Assembly: GCF_021991875.1 (NCBI RefSeq)
Contig: NZ_JAHLKR010000018.1
Span: 1 to 64,000 of the forward strand
Source of the DNA: Mycetohabitans sp. B8
GTDB taxonomy: Bacteria; Pseudomonadota; Gammaproteobacteria; Burkholderiales; Burkholderiaceae
Length of the DNA: 64,000 bases
Direction of reading: 5' to 3'
Part shown: one piece after another, positions 48,567-58,138 of the stretch
How positions within the stretch are numbered: the first letter of the stretch is position 1
Layout: each line of letters starts with the position of its first letter
Translations under genes and position numbers: made by a program
The notes under the pieces: generated by a model
What the model saw: only the letters and a program-made list of their open reading frames with translations
Databases searched by the model: none
Told to the model about the DNA's origin: nothing

Positions 48567-49763
48567 ATGGTTCACTCATCCCAAATCAAGATCCCTGCCA
48601 CCTACATGCGCGGCGGGACCAGCAAGGGCGTGTTCTTCCGGCTGCAGGACCTACCCGATGCCGCGCAACAGCCCGGTGCGGTGCGTGACGCGCTGCTGCT
48701 GCGCGTGATCGGCAGTCCTGACCCGTACGGCAAACAGATCGACGGCATGGGCGGGTCCACGTCGAGCACCAGCAAGACCGTGATTCTGTCCCGCAGTGAG
48801 CGCCCCGACCATGATGTGGACTATTTGTTCGGGCAGGTAGCGATCGACCGCCCGTTCGTTGACTGGAGCGGCAACTGCGGCAACCTGTCGGCAGCCGTCG
48901 GACCGTTTGCGATCAGCAACGGCCTGGTCGATGCGTCGCACATCCCGCGCGACGGTATCGCCACTGTACGGATCTGGCAGGCGAATATTGGCAAGACCAT
49001 CATCGCGCATGTGCCGATCGTAGACGGCGCGGTGCAGGAGACCGGTGACTTTGAACTGGATGGCGTAACCTTCCCGGCCGCGGAAGTGCCGCTCGAGTTC
49101 ATCGACCCCTCTTCCGACGACGAAGGCGGCGGCTCGATGTTTCCGACCGGCAACCTCGTGGACGAACTGGACGTTCCGGGTATCGGCATGTTGCAAGCAA
49201 CGATGATCCATGCCGGCATCCCGACGATCTTTGTCGAGGCCGAGGCGCTCGGCTACAACGGCACGGAGTTACAGGACGCGATCAACGGTGACGCCGGCGC
49301 GTTGGCCAGGCTCGAAACCGTCCGTGCCCATGGCGCATTGCGCATGGGGCTTATCTCGTCCATTGACGAGATCGCGACGCGGCAGCACACACCAAAGCTG
49401 GCGTTCGTGGCCCGGCCGGCCGACTACGTCGCGTCCAATGGCAAGCCGATCGCGGCGTCCGACATCGATCTGCTGGTGCGCGCGATGTCGATGGGCAAGC
49501 TGCATCACGCGATGATGGGCACGGCTGCCGTCGCGATCGGCGCGGCGGCAGCCGTGCCCGGCACGCTGGTCCACCGCGCGGCAGGCGGTGGCGAGCGCCA
49601 CGTGGTGCGCTTCGGGCACCCGTCCGGCACGCTGCGCGTCGGCGCCGAGGCGCGCCGCGTCAACGGCGAATGGATTGTGACTAAGGCGTTGATGAGCCGC
49701 AGCGCACGCGTGCTCATGCAAGGCTCAGTACGCGTGCCGGCCGATACGCTACTGCTGCGCTAA
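48567..49763 (+). CDS. prpF: Methylaconitate isomerase PrpF
   Basis: 398 residues from the ATG at 48567, ten bases after the acnD stop. Typical start with YMRGGTSKGVFF, then IDGMGGSTSSTSKTVIL and VDWSGNCGNLSAAVGPFAI (catalytic Cys in NCGN). DAP-epimerase-like fold. It converts the AcnD product trans-2-methylaconitate to the cis form, a step needed when AcnD replaces PrpD. Last gene of the operon. Confidence 0.95.
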   Translation: MVHSSQIKIPATYMRGGTSKGVFFRLQDLPDAAQQPGAVRDALLLRVIGSPDPYGKQIDGMGGSTSSTSKTVILSRSERPDHDVDYLFGQVAIDRPFVDWSGNCGNLSAAVGPFAISNGLVDASHIPRDGIATVRIWQANIGKTIIAHVPIVDGAVQETGDFELDGVTFPAAEVPLEFIDPSSDDEGGGSMFPTGNLVDELDVPGIGMLQATMIHAGIPTIFVEAEALGYNGTELQDAINGDAGALARLETVRAHGALRMGLISSIDEIATRQHTPKLAFVARPADYVASNGKPIAASDIDLLVRAMSMGKLHHAMMGTAAVAIGAAAAVPGTLVHRAAGGGERHVVRFGHPSGTLRVGAEARRVNGEWIVTKALMSRSARVLMQGSVRVPADTLLLR

Positions 49764-49847
49764 TGCGGCGTGGGCCTATCCGGCTCGTGCGCCGGCGCCG
49801 CGCTGAATGCTAGCCCGGACGTCAGCCTGCCAGCGGCTCGCGATGCG

Positions 49848-50318
49848 TCAACGTTGCGCGTCGCAGAAAATCGCCGTCACGAGTGGGCCGACATGATGGA
49901 CGATCGCCGGACTGCTAGCGTGTTCGGCGCGGGCCTTGACCCGCTGAGTGGTTCCCATTACCACGACGCCATAGGCTGAATCGCCGATGGGTTTGCCCTG
50001 ACCTTGTCGGAACAAGGGATCGTCCTTCTGGTAGCCGACGACCGCAATCACCGAAAATCCGAAGGCGCGCAAGTCCGCGCCGCGTACCGGGAAAAACGCA
50101 TTGACCGAGTTGTCTTCGACGCGTGATGCCTTCGGGCCGATCAAGCCCTCGTCCACCAGCGGCGCAATGAAATCATGGGCACGCAAGTGGCAAGCCAGCG
50201 CCTCATCGAGCGAGCGGCTGACCATGCGCGTGCCGTCGGCCACGTCCGCGCAAGCCTGTCCGCAGAGCGTGGCGAGCGCCACGCCGGCGAATAGAGTGCG
50301 GTAGCCGAGTAAGCGCAT
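49848..50318 (-). CDS. Small exported protein of unknown function
   Basis: 156 residues from the ATG at 50318 (an in-frame ATG at 50345 would add nine residues). Residues 1-24 form a signal peptide ending GQACADV. The mature part has FIAPLVDEGLIG and VEDNSVNAFFP, then FSVIAVVGYQKDDPLF; two Cys could pair. No domain recognised. Probably periplasmic. Confidence 0.72.
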   Translation of the reverse strand: MRLLGYRTLFAGVALATLCGQACADVADGTRMVSRSLDEALACHLRAHDFIAPLVDEGLIGPKASRVEDNSVNAFFPVRGADLRAFGFSVIAVVGYQKDDPLFRQGQGKPIGDSAYGVVVMGTTQRVKARAEHASSPAIVHHVGPLVTAIFCDAQR

Positions 50319-50345
50319 GATTCCGATCAGTAAAGTAGTGCGCAT

Positions 50346-50848
50346 GCCGCGCGTCCGTCAAGGGGTACAGTTTACTCGAACCGGTACCTTACCGCATCAC
50401 GCCCGCCAGTGTCGCGACATAACGCATCGAAGCAGGTTCACAGCGGCGCGTCGTAGACGTACGTGGTCGTGTCCGGCACCCATGCACCGGCACGAGCCAC
50501 TACGCGCTGCTGCACGCGTTCACCGACTGCCACACCTTGCAGCGGGCCACCCTCGAGCCGGACGCGCGAGGCTATTCTCGCCACACGATCCAGCAAGCGA
50601 AGAACCATACAATTGATCCCGCTGCGCCCAACGCTGGCCTCACCGCTGATCCGGCCGGCCGTTCCGCATGGCGTGCGCCCTATCATCGAGGCCCGTGCAC
50701 GAGCCGCCGGCCTGCCCTTCCCCAACGTGGCCGCCAATACCGTGTCCTATACTTGTAGGTAATATATAGTTTGTTGTCGCTCCACGGTCCACGCGAACGG
50801 CGCATTCGATCCCGCCGCGTGCCCGCGCCGGCGCAAGGAGAGCATCCG
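50346..50848 (-). other. Intergenic region with a possible small minus-strand gene
   Basis: A minus frame from 50737 to 50438 reads VRLEGGPLQGVAVGERVQQR and ends in VPDTTTYVYDAPL, which looks protein-like but has no clear ribosome binding site or known family. The right end holds the CBS gene leader with GGAG. Confidence 0.3.
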
Positions 50849-51289
50849 ATGACTACCGTTGCACAGATCTTGAAGAGCAAGCCGGACACTACCGTGCATA
50901 CGATCGACGCGTCCGCACTGGTCTACGATGCAATGAAGCGTATGGCTGAGAAGCAAATCGGCGCGCTGGTCGTGACCGAGAACGGCAAGATTGTCGGCAT
51001 CGTCACCGAGCGCGACTACGCACGCAAGATCGTGTTGATGGACCGCTCGTCAAAAGCCACGCCAGTGCGTGACATCATGACACGCGACGTCCGTTACGTG
51101 CGGCTGGAGGACAATGCGCAAAGTTGCATGGCGCTGGTTACCGAGCGACGTCTGCGGCATTTGCCTGTCATCGACGAAGGACGGCTCGTCGGCATGATCT
51201 CGATCGGAGACTTGGTTAAGAGCATCATCTCCGACCAGGCGTTCACGATCCAACAATTAGAGTTCTACATCCGCGGCGAGCACGCGTAG
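50849..51289 (+). CDS. CBS-domain pair protein
   Basis: 146 residues from the ATG at 50849 (AGGAGAG before it). Two CBS domains: ~10-65 (IGALVVTENGKIVGIVTERD) and ~78-130 (RHLPVIDEGRLVGMISIGDL). No other domain. Such stand-alone pairs bind adenine nucleotides and sense energy state or regulate partner proteins. The partner is unknown. Cytoplasmic. Confidence 0.93.
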   Translation: MTTVAQILKSKPDTTVHTIDASALVYDAMKRMAEKQIGALVVTENGKIVGIVTERDYARKIVLMDRSSKATPVRDIMTRDVRYVRLEDNAQSCMALVTERRLRHLPVIDEGRLVGMISIGDLVKSIISDQAFTIQQLEFYIRGEHA

Positions 51290-51436
51290 AAGCGTGCGTG
51301 GACCAGCGTGCGAAATAGTCCATCGCGCGAGCGCGCATCGATGCGCCGGCGCGTTCAGCAATGTGCGTACCCGCACATAAAACACTGAGTCGCCCCTCTA
51401 AGATCGGCTAATTCACGGACTGTCACCACCAGGACC

Positions 51437-52678
51437 ATGAGCGCCAGATTAAAATCGCCCCATGGCGTGGCGCCGGGCTTCATCAGACGGGGATCGGCGC
51501 GCAACAGCAAACAAGTGTGCATCACGCGCAAGATCGAGCCCCGGCTGGGGCCGGCGGGGAGCCGCGCCGCCGTTACCCGCTCGCGCGCCGACTCAACGGC
51601 AAACGACGAGGGTTCCTACCACGCGCGACAACAGAGAACCGAACCGGCGTACGCCACGGCACGCTCGTTCGACGCCACGCCACCATCGTTCGTTACGCCA
51701 CCGTGGACCGGCTTGCAACGTGCTCCGCTCGCGCGACGCCACACAGTCGCACTCGCCGCCTTGCTGGCGCTGGGCGCCGGCGCTTTGGGAGTAACACTTA
51801 GCCAGCTCTACCAGAACAGGACGCCGTCGGAGCCGCAGCGGTATGCCGATATCGTGAGCCGTAAGGCGCTGACGCAATCCAACGTGAGCGCCAGCACCGT
51901 CCCATTGTTCGATGCTGCCACGCTTGCAAGCAATACCGCTCGCTTAAGCGCACAAGCACCGCAGCAAGCCGTCACGCCAGCGTCGAGCATCCCGCCGTCG
52001 GCGCAAGCACGCGTGCAAACATCCGATACTGCGACATTCGCGAGCATACCGCCAGCACGCAGCGCGAGCCCCGCGAGCATGGACTCGGGCGCCGTGCAGC
52101 GCAGCCTGCCGCGGGCATTTCATGCGAGGGTGCGCAGCGCTACCGCCTCAAAGACGCAAGACACCGACGCGCACACCGTACCGGTCGGGACACATCCCGC
52201 CCAGCATGCGATGGCCGCCGCTGTGCCGGCCGAGCCAATGCAGCCAGTTGCCGACACGCCAAGTGTGTCCCGCGCCGAGGCACGCGCGGCAACCGACGCT
52301 TTAACACAGGACGCGATCACGCCACTGCCGCCGCAAGCGGCTCGCGTCGACCCGACCCAGCCACCGGTTGTCTATGGTGTACAGACGGTCCCCTCGACCG
52401 CCGCGGCCGTGCCCCGCCCGCCGACCGCCGCCGTGCCGCATGCTGCCGAGGCAACCGGTCCGCATGCCCCGCCATCCGCCGCCGAAGCAACCGCGGCATT
52501 GACGGCCCAGGCCGTCGCGCTACCGTCCCCGCAATCGATCCGGCCGGCCACCGCGGCTACGCGCCCGGCGCCCGTGCGGCCACCTGCCGATACCAACGCT
52601 GCGGCTTCAATCGACGACGAACCGGCGGCGCCGATCGACGATCAATACGAGCACTTAGATTTGGAGCCCCAGCGTTAA
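51437..52678 (+). CDS. Ala/Pro/Thr-rich single-pass membrane protein
   Basis: 413 residues. A basic N-terminal cytoplasmic part (~1-100) is followed by one membrane helix (VALAALLALGAGALGVTL, ~104-121) and a long low-complexity tail (~125-413) rich in Ala, Pro, Thr and Gln that should extend into the periplasm. No domain recognised. The acidic end (DDEPAAPIDDQ) contrasts with the basic start. The topology recalls TonB- or FtsN-like spanning proteins, but without their motifs. Start site: ATG within GGACCATGAG, with a weak ribosome binding site. Confidence 0.55.
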   Translation: MSARLKSPHGVAPGFIRRGSARNSKQVCITRKIEPRLGPAGSRAAVTRSRADSTANDEGSYHARQQRTEPAYATARSFDATPPSFVTPPWTGLQRAPLARRHTVALAALLALGAGALGVTLSQLYQNRTPSEPQRYADIVSRKALTQSNVSASTVPLFDAATLASNTARLSAQAPQQAVTPASSIPPSAQARVQTSDTATFASIPPARSASPASMDSGAVQRSLPRAFHARVRSATASKTQDTDAHTVPVGTHPAQHAMAAAVPAEPMQPVADTPSVSRAEARAATDALTQDAITPLPPQAARVDPTQPPVVYGVQTVPSTAAAVPRPPTAAVPHAAEATGPHAPPSAAEATAALTAQAVALPSPQSIRPATAATRPAPVRPPADTNAAASIDDEPAAPIDDQYEHLDLEPQR

Positions 52679-53298
52679 GTGTTCTACCCAGTTGGCGGAC
52701 TGCGCTTCGTGGCCGCCGCCGCTCCCCTGAGTTCGTCATCCCGCGACTGTAGCTCGGGCCAGCGCCCTGCCAAGGAATCAAGCGTGGGATGGGTCGGGAT
52801 GGAGCGCAGCGACTGACACGGTCCCACGCGACTTGACGCGGCACCGACTGAGCTACAGTTGTGGGACATGGACGGCGAACCAGGGGGACGGTAGTTGTCG
52901 GCGGCAGACAGCTCACGCGCGAAGCAGAACGCCGCGCGGCGAGCGCCTTTTCGCCCAGCAAGCGGCAGCGCCACGGAGCGACATTCTTCGATGTTGAAAC
53001 ACAGCGTGGCAGCAAAGGACGCGTCAACTCCAAGGGCTAAGGTCGTGGGGGAGCAGTGGATGGCCGCAGCAAGAAAAAGAGCACTACGTTGCGCGGCCAA
53101 ATGCAGCCGGCACAGCACGCACCCGTAAACGCTGTCCAAGTCCAATAGCGCCGCGCTAACGATTACCCGGTGTGCGGCGGATTAATTAACAAGATGGCAC
53201 GCGAGTGCAGCTCGCGCAGCGCCAGCCAACGCTTGTACATCACTCGCATTGCTTTGTAATGCGCTTTTTTCTTACGCAGGTTGCATCGCGTCATGATT
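52679..53298. other. Intergenic region; nothing recognised
   Basis: About 620 bases. Open frames exist on both strands but none gives recognisable sequence. The right end carries the VapBC operator. Confidence 0.35.
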
Positions 53299-53321
53299 GA
53301 TATACAATAAATTTGTATATC
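53299..53321. promoter_or_regulatory. VapBC operator (perfect inverted repeat)
   Basis: GATATACAA-TAAAT-TTGTATATC, 9-bp perfect arms, ending 13 bases before the antitoxin ATG. Position and symmetry fit binding by an AbrB-type antitoxin dimer. Confidence 0.7.
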
Positions 53322-53334
53322 ATAGAGGTGCGTC

Positions 53335-53568
53335 ATGCAAGTTGCTAAATGGGGAAACAGTCTCGCCGTCCGGTTACCCGCTTCCGTTGTAGAAGCGTTG
53401 AAAATACAGGAAGGTGATGACATTGAGATTGTTGTGGATGATCCAAGCACCTTTGCGGTCCGCAAGAAACCGGGCACGGATGCGCTGCTGGAAAGGCTAC
53501 GAGCTTTCCGGGGTAAGTTGCCAGCCGATTTCAAGTTCCGTCGAGACGACGCCAATGAGCGCAGCTAA
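53335..53568 (+). CDS. vapB: AbrB/MazE-type antitoxin (VapB-like)
   Basis: 77 residues, AGAGG before the ATG. Swapped-hairpin DNA-binding fold: MQVAKWGNSLAVRLPASVVE then IQEGDDIEI. The C-terminal part (~45-77, LLERLRAFRGKLPADFKFRR) should wrap the toxin. It overlaps the toxin gene by 14 bases. Confidence 0.9.
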   Translation: MQVAKWGNSLAVRLPASVVEALKIQEGDDIEIVVDDPSTFAVRKKPGTDALLERLRAFRGKLPADFKFRRDDANERS

Positions 53569-53962
53569 GTCTTCTGTGTTTTTGGACAGTAACGTGGTGC
53601 TTTATTTGCTTGCAGCCGATGTGAAAGCTGACCATGCCGAAGCACTGCTCAAGCGTCAAGCTGTTATCAGTGTGCAGGTACTCAATGAAGTGACAAACGT
53701 ATGTCGTCGCAAGCTGCAGATGAGTTGGGACGACATCGGGCAGTTCTTGGCATTAGTTCGTCGTTTTTGCAAAGTTATGCCGCTGACGATTGAGATGCAT
53801 GATGGTGCACGGCAGATTGCACAACGACATCAATTTTCTTTCTACGATGCGTGTATCATTGCGGCGGCCACCGCAGCCGGGTGCAAGACATTGTACAGTG
53901 AAGATATGAACCACGGCCAAATTTTGGAAAATGGTCTAACGATCGCTAATCCTTTTATATAA
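53555..53962 (+). CDS. vapC: PIN-domain ribonuclease toxin VapC
   Basis: 135 residues from the ATG at 53555. PIN acidic residues present: Asp in FLDSNVVLYLL (~10), Glu in VLNEVTNVC (~45), Asp in FYDACIIAAA (~96) and Asp/Glu in LYSEDMNHGQ (~116-118). Length normal, apparently intact. RNase toxin controlled by the upstream antitoxin. It lies at the edge of an integrase remnant, as plasmid- and island-stabilising pairs often do. Confidence 0.9.
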   Translation: MSAAKSSVFLDSNVVLYLLAADVKADHAEALLKRQAVISVQVLNEVTNVCRRKLQMSWDDIGQFLALVRRFCKVMPLTIEMHDGARQIAQRHQFSFYDACIIAAATAAGCKTLYSEDMNHGQILENGLTIANPFI

Positions 53963-53965
53963 GGG

Positions 53966-54199
53966 TTAGGGCTTAACGGCACCCCAGTTTGTTTTTAGCA
54001 AGAACGCACGAGCGAACACTTCAATGACTTTGCCTTGCCGCGCCAAATAAAGGCTCGTGGTAATCAACGACACGTGGCCTAAATTGTCACGCACCAGGCG
54101 CAAATCGAGATGTCTGTCGGCCATATGCGAGCCCGCGCTGTGGCGTAGCCAAATTCGGGCCGCAGCACCGGCAGTGTCGTATCTATCCGACGCTGACAC
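53966..54199 (-). pseudogene. Tyrosine recombinase C-terminal remnant
   Basis: Contains IWLRHSAGSHMADR (His-x-x-Arg region) and VRDNLGHVSLITTSLYL (Gly-His and catalytic Tyr box) of phage-type integrases. The N-terminal part with the first catalytic Arg is missing. Confidence 0.75.
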
Positions 54200-54214
54200 G
54201 GTGCCGCAATCAAA

Positions 54215-54517
54215 TCAGTAATGAAACCGGCACTGCATTACATAAATGATGCCGTCTTGAACAATATAGACAAGACGGTCGGCCTTAGTGATACGACGCG
54301 ACCAAAAGCCAGTTAAGTCGCCCTTCAAAGGCTCAGGCTTGCCTGTACCCTTGAAGGGATGGCGAGAAATTTCCTCGATGAGACCATTAATCTCTTCCAC
54401 GATGGCTCGGTCGTGCTCTTGCCAGTACAGGTAATCCTCCCACCCGTTCGAACTCCACGCAACTTTGCAGTTATTGACTGCTGCGGCTTTGTTTTTCGTC
54501 TTTTTCTGCTGTGTCAT
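54215..54517 (-). CDS. yoeB: YoeB/Txe-type mRNA interferase toxin
   Basis: 100 residues. Core KVAWSSNGWEDYLYWQEHD, then GTGKPEPLKGDLTGFWSRRI, DRLVYIV and the terminal MQCRFHY with catalytic His-Tyr. The first ~17 residues (Lys/Ala-rich) are an extension relative to YoeB, giving an unusually long 47-base overlap with the antitoxin gene; no later ATG is available. YoeB cuts mRNA at the ribosomal A site. Confidence 0.9.
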   Translation of the reverse strand: MTQQKKTKNKAAAVNNCKVAWSSNGWEDYLYWQEHDRAIVEEINGLIEEISRHPFKGTGKPEPLKGDLTGFWSRRITKADRLVYIVQDGIIYVMQCRFHY

Positions 54518-54767
54518 TTTTTAGCAAGCCCTTTACAAAGGTCTTGCTGGCCCTAAATTCAGCAATAGATTGGCGCAGGCGATCAGCATTCGTCGGATTC
54601 CCCAAAAGATGCAGAGTTTCCTGCATACTATTGTAATCATCTAGCGAAATCATAACCACATGCTCACCGCGCTGTCGCGTGATGACAGTCGGCTCATGGT
54701 CCCTACATACTGTATCCAGCGCCTGTTTAAAGCCGGCTCTAGCCTCGCTAAAAGTCAGGATATTCAT
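54471..54767 (-). CDS. yefM: YefM/Axe-type antitoxin
   Basis: 98 residues. NILTFSEARAGFKQALDTVC and VVMISLDDYNSMQETLHLLG are the YefM DNA-binding and dimer segments. The C-terminal part (~60-98) should bind YoeB. AGAAG precedes the ATG. It is co-transcribed with, and overlaps, the toxin gene. Confidence 0.92.
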   Translation of the reverse strand: MNILTFSEARAGFKQALDTVCRDHEPTVITRQRGEHVVMISLDDYNSMQETLHLLGNPTNADRLRQSIAEFRASKTFVKGLLKNDTAEKDEKQSRSSQ

Positions 54768-54949
54768 ATCTATCTTCTCACTTGCCTAGTGCTGGGCTGC
54801 CAGATGCAGGCGATATGCTTTTACACTTGTTGATCGCCGCACATCAAACAGAGCGTGGCACCATCATCGCCATGCACAGAAATAACTGATGCTAAAAAGA
54901 ATGATATTATTGTACGTAATATTGTACAATGTTGCAACAGTTTTGTTGG

Positions 54950-55330
54950 ATGTTTCAGCAGATCGCGAATGCGCGGTGCGAACCGGAAGCCGAGCGCGTG
55001 ACATAGCGCGAAGATGTGATCGGTGAAAGCGTGGGTGTCGGTGTAGTATTCGTCGATACGTCGCTCAGATCCGCGATAAAGCAGCACGTACATCACGTCG
55101 CGCATGGTGAGGACGATCGACTTCACATGGTACGGCGCGTAGCGACCGGACATGTGCGTATAGAGCGTGATGCCAGAGTGCATACCGTAGAGCAGGTTGA
55201 TCTGTTCCACGTGTTCGGCGATACCTCCCGGCCGGATAGAACTGACCATCTGACGACGAGGTGTTGCCGGCACCCCAGTGGGCAGCAAAGGAGAGAACGT
55301 GCTGATGGTTCATCTGTATTAGCTGGAACT
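54950..55330 (-). pseudogene. Tn3-family transposase remnant
   Basis: SFAAHWGAGNTSSSDGQFYP, then in another frame YGMHSGITLYTHMSGRYAPY, ERRIDEYYTDTHAFTDHIFA and LCHALGFRFAPRIRDL. These are the core blocks of Tn3 TnpA around the catalytic Asp (SSSDGQ) and the FTDHxFAL region. Frameshifted and truncated at both ends; its upstream edge meets the IS481 end. Confidence 0.85.
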
Positions 55331-56517
55331 TGAACTGACAGGTAGCCGGGCCGATAGAGAAGAAGGGGTCAATGTGGAATGAGTTTCTCCTTGGCAAGTT
55401 CCAGTGAATCGAGGAAGGTGCGCATCGGCGCTTTACCATAACACCAACGCCCCTGATGTTCACGTTCATTGTTGTACTGGTCGAGCCATGCATCGAGGTC
55501 GGTCTGTAAGGCGTCAATCGATTCGTAGATTTTCTTGCGGAATACGACGCGATAGAACTCGTTGAGCATAGTCTTGTGCAACCGTTCGACAATGCCGTTG
55601 GTCTGCGGCGACTTGGCCTTGGTACGGGTATGGTCGATGTCTTCTACGGCCAAATATAGCTCATATTCGTGATGCTCGGGGTTGCCACAGTATTCGGTGC
55701 CGCGATCCGTGAGCACGCGCAGCAGCGGGATGCCGAAACTGTCGAAGAATGGGACAACGCGATCATTGAGCAAGTCAGCCGCCGGCAGCGGTGTCTTGCG
55801 ATCGTAGAGCTTGGCCAATGCCACCTTCGAGTAGGTGTCGACAAAGGTCTGTTGATAAACACGACCTACGCCTTTGAGGCTACCGACATAGAACGTATCC
55901 TGTGCGCCGCAGTAGCCCGGACATTCAGACTCGAACTCGCCGTGGGCCTCTTTTTCCCGTTTGGCTCGCTCCAGCGCGACCAGCTGAGCTTCGGTCAACA
56001 CCAGTCCTTCCTGAGCAGATTTGGCTTCCAGCGCCTTTAGACGCTTCGTTCATAGTCTGCAGATCATGACGCAGCCAGATGCTGCGAACGCCCTGAGGCG
56101 AGACTTTTAGTGCATGGCGCTTGAGCATTTCATTGGCGATCCGAATCTGACCATAAGCGGGCAGTTCCAGGGCCAGTTCAACCACGGCCGTCTCGATCTG
56201 CGGATCCACGCGGTTTTTGAGCAGCGGGCGGCGGTGGGAGATTTCCTGCAGCGCCGCTTCGCCGCCTTTATCGTACAGTTCCTTGAATCGGTAGAAGCTC
56301 TCGCGTGAGTAACCCATCACGCGACAAGCTTGGCTGACGTTGCCCAGTTGCCGGGCCAATTCGAGCATGCCGACTTTGGCACGGATGACTTTCTGTTCCT
56401 GAGTCATGGCGGACTCCTTGCTGTTCGTGGTGCGCGTTACCGCTCCGGGCTACGCCCTGCGCGGTAACGCGCACCAGCATGAAAAACCAACCACTGTCAG
56501 ATTTAGTCTAGTTCACT
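55320..56517. mobile_element. IS481-family element with recognisable ends
   Basis: Inward-facing related ends: GGAACTTGAACTGACAG on the plus strand near 55325-55341, and TGAACTAGACTAAATCTGACAG on the minus strand near 56515-56494. Between them is one transposase gene in two frames. Inserted into the Tn3 transposase remnant. Confidence 0.65.
55369..56407 (-). pseudogene. IS481-family transposase, single frameshift
   Basis: Frame one (56407-~56050) gives the helix-turn-helix half: VSQACRVMGYSRESFYRFKE, PAYGQIRIANEMLKR, WLRHDLQTMNE. Frame two (~56040-55369) gives the DDE core: DTFYVGSLKGVGRVYQQTFV (first Asp), VLTDRGTEYCG (second Asp) and SPQTNGIVERLHKTML (Glu). All catalytic residues are present; only one frameshift near 56045, just after TMNE, breaks it. 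It could be recent decay. Confidence 0.85.
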
Positions 56518-56779
56518 GCAATGGAGCGCAGCAACTGATCCGCTTGGCTAAAACGACCTGACATGCTACGCACATTTAGTTATTGCTAGGCCGATGTCTC
56601 CTGTCGTTACCCGCTTGCATCACTCACCTGTTATACCGCAGCTTATCCGCCGGCTTATGTCATCCGCCCAAAACCTCGCGCTTGTGACGTATCGCTGCGC
56701 GCCTGTGCCCACTTTTCGCTAGCCTGCTGCGCAACCTCGCTACGCGTGGCGTCTTCTTTACTTCTTGCTAAGCTTGCCG

Positions 56780-58132
56780 ATGGACTTCGATCTGAATGCC
56801 GCTTTAAACGACTATCAGGCCTATATCTGCGCATTAGAGGCTCGCCCGGCACCCACCACGTCGGCACCACCACCGCAGCCACCCAGCGCCGCGCTGACAC
56901 CCCCATCGGCCAAGCGGCCCACCACCTATCAGGACCTGCCGACCGAAGTCATTGCGCGCATTGGTGACTACGTGCCCGTCCAAGACGTGATGCCATTTGC
57001 CACCGTTGACCGGCGCACCTATTATGCAATGCAGACCCGGCGCCTCGTTCATAACTATTGGCAACGAGCAAAGCAAGCGGTGACCTTTGAGTCGATCAAC
57101 CGCCTGCTCGATGAGATGGACGGCACGCTCGCCGATCCAGCGCAGCACGTTGAACCCATGGACGCGCTATGCCAGCGGCTGCGAGCATTACACAGCGCAG
57201 ATCGCGGCGATGTGTTTCAGCGTTTATTCGCAGCTGCGCAGCGTATCCCGCAAGACGGCGTGCAGATACAAAAAGCACTGTTGCTCATGCACCGGGATTT
57301 CACCTACGAGCTCGAATGGATGGAGCTGTTTGACTTTGCTTACGCGCTGGCCGAACAGCGCGAGCCCGGGCAGGACAATGTGTGGCCGGAACTGGCGCTT
57401 GGACTGTCGAATTTTTCCCTCGACACACCTGAGACCCCTGAGTTTGCTCAGTGGTATTACAAGATTCTGGCACGGCTGCCGTCGTTGAGCGTAGCCGAGC
57501 AAGCGCAGATCATTCCCACATTGACCCGTTTACTAAGTAAATTTAATCAAGCAGACCCGCGCATCCCTGAGCTTTATACCCTCTTACACGACTACGCGTT
57601 ACGCCTGCCCCCCTCTCATCAAGGCGCATCGGTCGGCGCGTTGGCAAGTTACGTGCGGCGCTTTCCAGAAGCGGAGCAACCCACGCGGTATGCGCAAATG
57701 CGCGATTGGGCGCTGTCGCTGCCCGATGACCAGTGGGGGGTCGCGCTGCAGCGTTTGCCTGAAGGACTGGGTTGGTTCTCACCTAAGCAACAAGCGCAGG
57801 AGCTGGCGTTGCTGGAACGCTATTTGGGGCGCGTGCCCGCGGCGCAGCGCACGCAAGCAGCAGCCGGGTTAATTAGAAGTATCTATTTCATCAATGACAC
57901 GCTAGCCAAGCGGGGATGGCAGCAGGGATTGAGTTTACTGAACGGGGCAGGTGAAGCCGCTTTATGGGAGGTACTGAGCGAGCTTCGGGCCAATGGGGTG
58001 CTGTGGCACCTAAACAATCGCAAATGGAAAGTGGCGATGGGCGAGATCACGCGTTTTATGAAAGCCAACCATTTTTCCAAACCCGCCCAGGCGCGAATCC
58101 ACGACAGTGAATCCTGGCTCAGGAGTCCGCCG
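56780..58132 (+). CDS. F-box-like protein, copy 1 (possible effector)
   Basis: About 452 residues from the ATG at 56780 (starts MDFDLNAALND; stop at 58136-58138, the listed end excludes it); no clear Shine-Dalgarno. A Pro-rich linker (~22-46) leads to an F-box-like motif at 51-90: QDLPTEVIARIGDYVPVQDV, then FATVDRRTYYAM. The rest (~95-452) is helical with repeated Leu/Pro/Ser patterns (LPPSHQG, LPDDQW) suggesting an alpha-solenoid, not LRRs. F-boxes bind eukaryotic Skp1 to form SCF ubiquitin ligases, so this could be a secreted effector in a fungal host; secretion is inferred, not seen. Paralogue at 59430-60785. Confidence 0.68.
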
Positions 58133-58138
58133 GATTAA

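Noticed and set aside
54909-54930. ATTGTAC-containing palindromes as the yefM operator.
   Set aside because: They lie more than 140 bases upstream of yefM at the Tn3 remnant edge; no promoter geometry links them.
55369-56407. Programmed frameshift in the IS481 transposase.
   Set aside because: IS481 transposases are normally a single frame and no slippery heptamer was seen at the junction, so simple mutation is more likely.
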